Assembly (NCBI GenBank): GCA_021827225.1
Contig: JAKAXG010000386.1
Coordinates: 1-5,085 of the forward strand
Length of the DNA: 5,085 nt
Direction: 5' to 3'
Origin: Actinomycetes bacterium
Lineage (GTDB): Bacteria; Actinomycetota; Acidimicrobiia; Acidimicrobiales; Palsa-688
Part shown: one piece after another, positions 1-5,085 of the stretch
Layout of the letters: every line of letters begins with the position of its first letter
How positions within the stretch are numbered: position 1 is the stretch's first letter
The notes under the pieces: model-generated
The model's input: the letters and a program-made list of their open reading frames with translations, nothing else
Database searches by the model: none
Told to the model about the DNA's origin: nothing
Position numbers and translations under genes: made by a program

Positions 1-54
1 GCCGAGCCGGTCGCCGCCGCCGAGCCGGTCGCCGGCGCCGAGCCGGTGCCGGGC
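1..54. repeat. Imperfect 18-bp tandem repeat inside the DUF1501 gene
   Basis: Two 18-bp units (1-18 and 19-36) differ at one base, and a third copy matches for its first 11 bases (37-47) before diverging. The array may continue left of the window. The unit is a multiple of three, so it keeps the reading frame. On the minus strand it encodes a six-residue repeat, TGSAPA, TGSAAA, then TGSA, at residues 239-253 of the DUF1501 protein. This looks like a flexible linker or surface loop that can vary in length by slippage. Confidence 0.8.
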
Positions 55-761
55 AGGGGCAGGCGGTCCAGGTCGGTGCGGGCGGCCAGCAGGTCGGCAC
101 CGGTGGAGGCCACCGCCCCGGCCAGGCCGGTGCGGTCCGGGCCGGGGGCCTGGAGGGCGGCATAGGCGGCCTGCAGCTGGGTTCCGCCGGGCAGGGAGAT
201 GTGCTCCGCGGTGATGGCGGTGGCCGTCCGCTGCTCGCCCCGCAGCAGGGGCGGGAGGGTGGCCCCCAGGCTGAGGGCCAGCATGGGATCGTCGGGGTTG
301 CGGTCCAGCCACCGGCCCAGCCACCCGGTGCCGGTGCCGTCGGTGACGTTGGCGGTCTGCCAGATGGCCATGGAGGCGAAGTGGCTGAGGTTCGGGTTCG
401 GGTACCCGACGCCGCGCACGATGGCCAGCTTCCGGGCCTGCCACAGCGAGTGGAGGCCGGGCAGCTTCGGGTTGAGGCCCAGGCCGCCGCCCAGGTCCAG
501 GACCTCGCCGGGGTGGTAGCCGAGGGTGGGGCGGCCGGCGGCGTAGGCGGGGTCCCCGTAGGGGACGACGGTGTTGAGCCCGTCGTTGCCGCCGTAGAGG
601 GTGATGACAACGAGCGGCGCGGGCGCCTCGGTGACGGCGGGGAAGGCCGGCCCGGACGAGCCCAGGTAGTGGCCGAGCAGGGCCCCGCCGGCTACGGCGG
701 CGCCGGCCGCCCCGGCCCCGGCCAGGAACCGGCGGCGGGTGAACAGTCGGTCAGCGCTCAT
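1..761 (-). CDS. DUF1501 family protein with Tat signal peptide (partial, C-terminus outside window)
   Basis: The gene starts at the ATG at 761 and stays open to the left edge, giving 253 codons; the family usually has roughly 400 residues or more, so the C-terminal part is missing. The N-terminus reads MSADRLFTRRRFLAGAG, a twin-arginine motif at residues 8-13 followed by an Ala/Gly-rich hydrophobic stretch to about residue 30, so Tat export of the folded protein is likely. No clear cleavage site is seen. YGGNDGLNTVVPY at 56-68 and the GYPNPNLSHFASMAIW stretch at 119-134 are DUF1501 hallmarks; the family is related to the alkaline phosphatase/sulfatase fold, but its substrate is not established. 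Residues 239-253 form a Thr-Gly-Ser-Ala linker encoded by a tandem repeat. The start overlaps the stop of the upstream DUF1800 gene by 4 bp. The family call is firm; the biochemical role is unknown. Confidence 0.93.
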   Translation of the reverse strand, partial: MSADRLFTRRRFLAGAGAAGAAVAGGALLGHYLGSSGPAFPAVTEAPAPLVVITLYGGNDGLNTVVPYGDPAYAAGRPTLGYHPGEVLDLGGGLGLNPKLPGLHSLWQARKLAIVRGVGYPNPNLSHFASMAIWQTANVTDGTGTGWLGRWLDRNPDDPMLALSLGATLPPLLRGEQRTATAITAEHISLPGGTQLQAAYAALQAPGPDRTGLAGAVASTGADLLAARTDLDRLPLPGTGSAPATGSAAATGS

Positions 762-2146
762 GCCAGCACGTACTCCGGAGTTGTCAGGGCCAGGGCGGTC
801 AGCTGCACCGGGTCGGACGCGACCCGGGCCAGCGCCCCGGCGGTGGTCGGGCCCCAGCCGTCGACACCGAGCAGCGAGGCCACCCCGGCCAGCCGCTGGC
901 CCGGCGGCAGCCCGTGCAGGGCCTGCAGGTCACCCCGCCGGGCCAGGGCCGAGCCGGCCTCCAGGCGCAGCCAGGCGGTGTCGGTGCTCAGCCAGTACCC
1001 GTTCTGGCCCCAGCCGCCGACGTTGGGCGGGTCGAACAGTGTCTGGCCCAGGGCGGAGGCCATCCGGGGCAGCGGGGGGCCGCCCGAATGTACCGCCGGG
1101 CTGGTCCCGCCGGCGGTGGCCGGCTTCCCGCCGGCGTCCAGCCCCAGGGCCCGGGCCGCCCCGACCAGGAACTCGGCCGGCTGCTTCACCAGACCGGTGC
1201 GCGAGGCGGGGCTCAGGAATGCCGGGTGGAGGAACAGGGCCCGCAGGGCGGCGGTGATGTCCAGGCCCGGGCCGTAGGCGGCCAGGAGGTCGGACACGAC
1301 CGGGTCGGAGGGCTGGACCGGGTAGGCGAAGTGGCTCCACAGACCGGCCAGCACGAACCGGGCGGACTCCGGGCGGGTCACCGCGATGCGGACGATGTCC
1401 TCCCCGTTCCAGTCGCCGGTCTGGCCCAGGTAGGTCTTGGTTCCGTAGTCGTGCTGGCGGGGCTGGAACCCGTAGCGGTAGGTGAGCCGGTCGTACACCC
1501 AGCCGGTGAAACCGCGGGCGGCAGCCACCACGTCGTCCTGGGTGTAGTTGCCGATCCCGAGGGTGAACAGCTCCATCATCTCGCGGGCGAAGTTCTCGTT
1601 CGGATGGGCTTTTTTGTCAGTTGAGGTGTCGAGCCAGATCATCATGGCGCCGTCCTTGGCCACCTGCTGCATCAGGTTCTCGAAGCCGCCCGCCCCGGAG
1701 GTCCTGAACATCTGGTTCTGCAGGTACATCAGGCGGGCGTCGCGCACCTTGGAGATGCCGGTGGCGAAATGCCCGTGCCAGAACAGGGTGAGCTTCTCCC
1801 GCAGCGGGGTGGAGGTGACGATCATGCGGTCCATCCACCAGCGCTGCAGGGTGTCCAGGTCGGCGGCGACCGCCTTGTTGTGGGCGGCGACGGCGGCCGG
1901 ATCGGCGCCGGCGCCGGCCGGGCGCTCGACGGGCGGGCCGGCGGTGAAGGTCGGGGCCGCCAGCGCGTCGCCGGCCGGGTCCGGGGCGGCGCCCAGCCCG
2001 GCGATCAGCTGCTCGACGGCGGCCACGTAACCCCCGGCGGCCACCTGGTCGAGCTCGCCGGGTCGCAACCCGAACCCGGCCCGGCGGTAGAGGAGAGCCA
2101 CGTCGCTGCGGGTCGAGCCGGCCATACCCGCATGCTCGGCTCCCAT
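758..2146 (-). CDS. DUF1800 family protein
   Basis: This complete 462-residue protein has the DUF1800 motifs in order: RRAGFG (21-26), LFWHGHFAT (121-129), NENFAREMMELFTLG (183-197), RGFTGW (211-216), HDYGTKTYLGQ (232-242), VKQPAEFLVG (320-329) and GQTLFDPPNVGGW (367-379). Its length is within the usual range. An Ala/Pro-rich stretch at about 53-90 looks like a low-complexity loop. No signal peptide or membrane segment is visible. The biochemical activity of the family is not established; it is typically encoded next to a Tat-exported DUF1501 protein, as here, where the stop TGA overlaps the next ATG. The start is uncertain: ATG at 2146 (used here) and in-frame ATG at 2125 both precede the first conserved motif, and neither has a well-spaced Shine-Dalgarno sequence. 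The AAA AAA codons for Lys178-Lys179 give a six-A run unusual in this GC-rich gene. Confidence 0.95.
   Translation of the reverse strand: MGAEHAGMAGSTRSDVALLYRRAGFGLRPGELDQVAAGGYVAAVEQLIAGLGAAPDPAGDALAAPTFTAGPPVERPAGAGADPAAVAAHNKAVAADLDTLQRWWMDRMIVTSTPLREKLTLFWHGHFATGISKVRDARLMYLQNQMFRTSGAGGFENLMQQVAKDGAMMIWLDTSTDKKAHPNENFAREMMELFTLGIGNYTQDDVVAAARGFTGWVYDRLTYRYGFQPRQHDYGTKTYLGQTGDWNGEDIVRIAVTRPESARFVLAGLWSHFAYPVQPSDPVVSDLLAAYGPGLDITAALRALFLHPAFLSPASRTGLVKQPAEFLVGAARALGLDAGGKPATAGGTSPAVHSGGPPLPRMASALGQTLFDPPNVGGWGQNGYWLSTDTAWLRLEAGSALARRGDLQALHGLPPGQRLAGVASLLGVDGWGPTTAGALARVASDPVQLTALALTTPEYVLA
773..776 (-). promoter_or_regulatory. Weak Shine-Dalgarno for the DUF1501 start
   Basis: On the minus strand GGAG lies 11 bases before the ATG at 761, inside the last codons of the DUF1800 gene. 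The spacing is longer than ideal, so the 4-bp stop/start overlap (758-761) probably contributes by letting ribosomes that finish DUF1800 reinitiate. Confidence 0.4.
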
Positions 2147-2156
2147 TGTCAGGAAA

Positions 2157-2162
2157 GTGTTA
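2157..2162 (-). promoter_or_regulatory. Possible -10 element for the DUF1800-DUF1501 operon
   Basis: The minus strand reads TAACAC, ending 10 bases before the ATG at 2146, in the most AT-rich part of the intergenic region. It resembles an actinobacterial -10 box but lacks the final T, and no convincing -35 box is present at the right distance. Transcription from here would give a very short leader for the 2146 start, or about 25 bases for the 2125 start. Confidence 0.22.
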
Positions 2163-2201
2163 GGGAGGCGTCATCAGCCGATCAGGCGGCGGCACCGTCG
2201 G

Positions 2202-2211
2202 CCGGCGCCGG
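2202..2211. repeat. 10-bp perfect palindrome CCGGCGCCGG
   Basis: This self-complementary sequence sits in the middle of the divergent region, about 10 bases upstream of the candidate ppc -10 box. It could be a regulator site, but G+C-only palindromes arise easily by chance in a region like this, so the call is weak. Confidence 0.3.
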
Positions 2212-2221
2212 GCCCGCCGGT

Positions 2222-2227
2222 TAGGCT
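2222..2227 (+). promoter_or_regulatory. Candidate -10 element (TAGGCT) for leaderless ppc mRNA
   Basis: TAGGCT fits the TANNNT consensus of actinobacterial -10 boxes and is a rare AT-containing spot in a nearly pure G+C stretch. It ends 8 bases before the ATG at 2236, close to the spacing expected if transcription starts at or within two bases of the ATG. Together with the absence of a Shine-Dalgarno sequence, this suggests a leaderless transcript. No -35 box is evident. Confidence 0.42.
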
Positions 2228-2235
2228 CGCCCCGC

Positions 2236-5022
2236 ATGGCGCAGATGGGGATGCCCGCCGGCATGGGCGGGCCCGGCCACAGCGACGACCCGGACGGGGC
2301 GGCCGACACGTCCCTGCGCCGGGACATCCGCCGGGTGGTCGGCCTGCTCGGCGAGACCCTGGTGCGCCAGGAGGGCCAGGAGGTCCTGGACCTGGTGGAG
2401 CAGGTGCGCTCCGGCAGCAGGGAGGACCGGGAGGCCACGGCCCGGCTGCTGGACGGCCTGGACCTGCCGGCGGCGACCCGTCTGGTGCGGGCCTTCGTGG
2501 CCTACTTCCACCTGGCCAACGTGACCGAGCAGGTGCACCGGGCGCGGGCGCTGCGCTGGGGCCGCCAGCAGCACGGGGGGAAGTGGCTGGCCCGGGCCAC
2601 GGCCGCCATCGCCTCCGCCGGGGTGACCACCGAGGAGCTGGGCCAGATCGCCGGGCGGGTGTCGGTGCGCCCGGTGTTCACCGCCCACCCCACCGAGGCG
2701 GCCCGGCGGACGACCCTGACCCACCTGCACCGCGTCGCCGACCTGCTCGACCTGGAGGAGGGGGCCCGCACCGACCGGCAGCTGGCGGAGGCGGTGGAGC
2801 TGCTGTGGCTCACCGACGACCTGCGGGTGGCCCAGCCGGAACCGCTCGACGAGGCCCGCAACGCCGTCTACTACTTCGATCAACTCCAGCGCCGGGTCGT
2901 GGAGGACGTCCTCGCCGAGTGGCACGCCACCCTGGCCGCGGCCGGCGTGGACAGGCAGGGGGACCCCTGGGCCATCCCCCTCCGCTTCGGGTCGTGGATC
3001 GGCGGCGACCGCGACGGCAACCCGAATGTCACCCCGGCCGTCACCAGAGAGGTGCTGCGGCTGCAGCACGAGCAGGCCGTCCGCTACGCGGCGGCGGTGA
3101 TCGACGGTCTCCGCCAGCGGCTGGCCCTGTCGACCCGGCTGGCCGAGGTGTCGCCCGAGCTCGTGGCCTCCATCGGGGCCGACCTGGCCGCCCTGCCGGA
3201 GATCGACCGGCGGTACCTGAGGCTCAACGCCGAGGAGCCGTACCGGCTGAAGGCCACCTGCATCCGCCAGAAGCTGGCCCTGACCGCGGCCCGGGTGGCG
3301 GCCGGCTCGCCCCACGTGGACGGCCGGGACTACCTCGACGGCGCCGGGCTGCTCGCCGACCTGGAGGTGATGCGGGCCTCGCTGGTCGCCAACCGGGGCG
3401 ACCTGATCGTGTCGGGCCTCGACGACGCCATCCGGTCGTTGTCGTGCTGGGGACTGCACCTGGCGTCGCTGGACGTGCGCGAGCACGCCGAGGCCCACCA
3501 CCGGGTGCTGGCCGCCCTGTACGCCCGGCTGGGCCGGCGCTACGACCGGCTGACCCCGGAGCGGCGGCTGAAGCTGCTCGGCGAGGAGCTGGCCAACCGC
3601 CGGCCGCTGTCACCCCGGCCGCCGGCGCTGGAGCCGGCCGAGGCCCGCACGTTCGGCGCCTTCGAGGCCATCCGGGAGGCGCAGGAGACATTCGGCCCCC
3701 AGGCCGCGTCCACCTACATCGTGTCCATGACCCGCGGCGCCGACGACGTGCTGGCCGCCGCCGTGCTGGCCCGGGAGGCCGGCCTGATCGACCCGGCCGC
3801 AGCCGGAGCCGCCACGGGCGGGGCGGGCCCGGCCGCCCGGGTGGCGCTGGTCCCCCTGCTCGAGACCATCGAGGAGCTGCGCCGGGCGGCGACGGTGATG
3901 GACGACCTGTTGTCGGTGCCGGCGTACCGGGCGGTGGTGGCCGCCCGGGGCGACGAGCAGGAGGTGATGCTCGGCTACAGCGACTCCAACAAGGAGGCCG
4001 GCATCACCACCTCCCAGTGGGAGATCCACCAGGCCCAGCGGCGCATCCTGGAGGTGGCCCGCCGCCACGGGGTGCGGATCGTGTTCTTCCACGGCCGGGG
4101 CGGGACGGTGGGCCGGGGCGGCGGCCCCACCCACGACGCCATCCTGGCCCTGCCGGCCGGCAGCCTGGACGGCGCGGTGAAGGTCACCGAGCAGGGCGAG
4201 GTGATCAGCGACAAGTACGGCCTGCCCGCCCTGGCCCGGGAGAACCTGGAGCTGATGCTGGCCTCCGCCCTGGAGGCCACCGCCCTGCACTCCACCCCCC
4301 GGCTGGAGGCCGCCGACCGGGAGCGGTGGTACTCGGCCATGGATTCGTTGTCCGAGGCCGCCTTCGGCGCGTACCGCTCCCTGGTCGACCATCCCGGCTT
4401 GGCCGACTACTTCAACGCGTCCACCCCCGTCGAACAACTCGGCGCCCTCCACCTCGGCTCCCGCCCCTCCCGCCGGCCGGAGGGGGCGGCCGGCATCGCC
4501 GGGCTGCGGGCCATCCCGTGGGTGTTCGGCTGGACCCAGTCCCGCCAGATCGTTCCCGGCTGGTTCGGGGTGGGATCGGGGATCGCCGCCGCCCGGCGCG
4601 CCGGGCTGGAGCGGGAGCTGACGGGGATGCGCATCGGCTGGCGCTTTTTCTCCAACTTCCTCTCCAACGTGGAGATGACACTGGTCAAGACAGATCTGAG
4701 CATCGCCCGCCGGTACGTCGAGAGCCTGGTGCCGCCCGGGCTGCAGCACCTCTTCGACGTGATCGAGGCCGAGCACCGCCTCACCGTGGAGCAGCTGCTG
4801 TGGGTCACCGGCCAGGACGCCCTGCTGCAGCGGTCGCCGGTGCTGCGCCGCACCCTGTCGGTCCGCGACTCGTACCTGGCGCCCATCCACGACGTGCAGC
4901 TGTCTCTGCTGCGCCGGACCCGGGCGGCGCAGGAAGTCGGCGAGGAGCCCGGCGCCGACCTGCAGCGGGCGCTGCTGCTCACGGTCAACGGAATAGCCGC
5001 CGGGCTGCGCAATACGGGATGA
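2236..5022 (+). CDS. ppc: Phosphoenolpyruvate carboxylase
   Basis: The enzyme joins bicarbonate to phosphoenolpyruvate, giving oxaloacetate and phosphate; this cytosolic anaplerotic step refills the TCA cycle. The 928 residues, somewhat longer than the 883 of E. coli, carry every signature: VFTAHPTEA with catalytic His151, [16 protein letters not shown] (252-267), [11 protein letters not shown] (579-589, Lys586), [14 protein letters not shown] (618-631, with His619, Arg621 and Arg627), LRAIPW around Arg758, and the C-terminal NTG. Residues matching the E. coli aspartate-inhibition site (Arg587, Lys773, Arg832, Asn881) are Arg627, Lys818, Arg877 and Asn926, so feedback inhibition by aspartate is likely. 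Extra length comes from the N-terminus (about 20-25 residues before the conserved part) and an Ala/Gly-rich insert at about 519-534. In-frame ATGs at 2236, 2245, 2251 and 2263 all precede the conserved region; 2236 is chosen because of the -10-like element before it. No plant-type N-terminal phosphorylation motif is seen. The gene appears intact. Confidence 0.98.
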   Translation: MAQMGMPAGMGGPGHSDDPDGAADTSLRRDIRRVVGLLGETLVRQEGQEVLDLVEQVRSGSREDREATARLLDGLDLPAATRLVRAFVAYFHLANVTEQVHRARALRWGRQQHGGKWLARATAAIASAGVTTEELGQIAGRVSVRPVFTAHPTEAARRTTLTHLHRVADLLDLEEGARTDRQLAEAVELLWLTDDLRVAQPEPLDEARNAVYYFDQLQRRVVEDVLAEWHATLAAAGVDRQGDPWAIPLRFGSWIGGDRDGNPNVTPAVTREVLRLQHEQAVRYAAAVIDGLRQRLALSTRLAEVSPELVASIGADLAALPEIDRRYLRLNAEEPYRLKATCIRQKLALTAARVAAGSPHVDGRDYLDGAGLLADLEVMRASLVANRGDLIVSGLDDAIRSLSCWGLHLASLDVREHAEAHHRVLAALYARLGRRYDRLTPERRLKLLGEELANRRPLSPRPPALEPAEARTFGAFEAIREAQETFGPQAASTYIVSMTRGADDVLAAAVLAREAGLIDPAAAGAATGGAGPAARVALVPLLETIEELRRAATVMDDLLSVPAYRAVVAARGDEQEVMLGYSDSNKEAGITTSQWEIHQAQRRILEVARRHGVRIVFFHGRGGTVGRGGGPTHDAILALPAGSLDGAVKVTEQGEVISDKYGLPALARENLELMLASALEATALHSTPRLEAADRERWYSAMDSLSEAAFGAYRSLVDHPGLADYFNASTPVEQLGALHLGSRPSRRPEGAAGIAGLRAIPWVFGWTQSRQIVPGWFGVGSGIAAARRAGLERELTGMRIGWRFFSNFLSNVEMTLVKTDLSIARRYVESLVPPGLQHLFDVIEAEHRLTVEQLLWVTGQDALLQRSPVLRRTLSVRDSYLAPIHDVQLSLLRRTRAAQEVGEEPGADLQRALLLTVNGIAAGLRNTG

Positions 5023-5050
5023 TGCTCACAGATATGTAGATCCGGAAGCA

Positions 5051-5058
5051 GGGGGAGG
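5051..5058 (+). promoter_or_regulatory. Strong Shine-Dalgarno sequence GGGGGAGG
   Basis: This purine-rich sequence lies 6 bases before the ATG at 5065, near-ideal spacing. It decides the start of the downstream gene and contrasts with ppc and DUF1800, which have no comparable site. Confidence 0.8.
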
Positions 5059-5064
5059 CAGACG

Positions 5065-5085
5065 ATGTCCGAAACGCTCAGCGCC
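5065..5085 (+). CDS. Start of an unidentified gene (7 codons, runs off the right edge)
   Basis: An ATG behind a strong Shine-Dalgarno sequence opens a frame reading MSETLSA to the end of the window. Seven residues are too few to assign a family. It lies 42 bases after the ppc stop on the same strand with no visible terminator between them, so cotranscription with ppc is possible. An AT-richer patch at 5033-5041 (TATGTAGAT) might instead provide its own -10 box, but no matching -35 box is evident. Confidence 0.7.

Larger units (their letters stand above)
2147..2235. promoter_or_regulatory. Divergent intergenic region between the DUF1800 operon and ppc
   Basis: These 89 bases separate the two divergent start codons and must hold the promoters of both units, unless a promoter lies inside a gene. 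The ends are locally less GC-rich (around 2151-2175 and 2221-2226), while the centre (about 2186-2220) is almost pure G and C. No purine-rich Shine-Dalgarno sequence is seen just before either start. No recognisable operator or riboswitch is seen. Confidence 0.7.

Noticed and set aside
1..54. CRISPR array or mobile-element end suggested by the repeats at the left edge.
   Set aside because: The 18-bp units are directly adjacent without spacers, keep the reading frame and encode a continuous linker inside DUF1501.
201..1277. A 358-codon plus-strand open frame antisense to DUF1501 and DUF1800.
   Set aside because: It is low complexity, crosses the boundary of two well-supported minus-strand genes, and shows no family motif; it is a GC-driven shadow.
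1610..1616. Possible programmed ribosomal frameshift site at the A run in the DUF1800 gene.
   Set aside because: The codon phase is GAC AAA AAA GCC, which does not give the X XXY YYZ arrangement needed for a standard -1 slip, and the zero frame continues through all conserved motifs to the normal stop.
2177..2202. Possible hairpin with GCCGA and TCGGC arms in the intergenic region, as an attenuator or terminator.
   Set aside because: The arms are only five bases, the loop is long, no T run follows, and such pairs are expected by chance at this GC content.
3610..4890. A 426-codon minus-strand open frame antisense to ppc.
   Set aside because: It is Gly/Gln/His/Val-rich, has no domain motif, and simply mirrors conserved ppc codons.
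2157..5039. A 960-codon open frame on the plus strand that covers the whole ppc gene in another frame.
   Set aside because: Its translation is dominated by Arg, Gly, Pro and Ala with no recognisable motif, as expected from an off-frame reading of very GC-rich coding DNA where stop codons are rare. ppc in the same stretch has all its catalytic motifs.
5023..5064. Transcription terminator after ppc.
   Set aside because: No stable inverted repeat followed by a T run is present in these 42 bases.

Overview
This 5.1-kb window is very GC-rich. Its coding regions use almost only G or C at third codon positions, and start signals are sparse. This suits a high-GC Actinomycetota genome; I cannot place it more finely from sequence alone. 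The layout is ordinary chromosomal DNA: two divergent transcription units back to back around a short 89-bp intergenic region, plus the first codons of a further gene at the right edge.

Left half, minus strand (1-2146): a two-gene operon. The upstream gene encodes a full-length DUF1800 protein (758-2146, 462 aa). The downstream gene encodes a DUF1501 protein with a twin-arginine (Tat) signal (from 761, running off the left edge). Stop and start overlap as ATGA, so the two are probably translationally coupled. DUF1800/DUF1501 pairs are a recurrent conserved arrangement in bacteria, with no firmly established biochemical role. Only the DUF1501 partner carries a visible export signal. An 18-bp tandem repeat at the left edge lies inside the DUF1501 gene and encodes a Thr-Gly-Ser-Ala linker.

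Right half, plus strand (2236-5022): a complete phosphoenolpyruvate carboxylase gene (ppc, 928 aa). All recognisable catalytic motifs and the residues of the aspartate feedback site are present. It is probably the anaplerotic enzyme that makes oxaloacetate from PEP and bicarbonate. A TANNNT element just upstream of its first ATG, with no Shine-Dalgarno sequence, suggests a leaderless mRNA. After a 42-bp gap a new plus-strand gene starts at 5065 behind a strong Shine-Dalgarno sequence; only seven codons are in the window, too few to identify it.

Nothing in the sequence shows a functional link between the DUF1800/DUF1501 operon and ppc beyond their divergent arrangement. I found no RNA genes, mobile elements, CRISPR arrays or convincing terminators. 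I did not find a clearly new biological system. The most interesting item is the DUF1800/DUF1501 pair of unknown function and its possible joint export.
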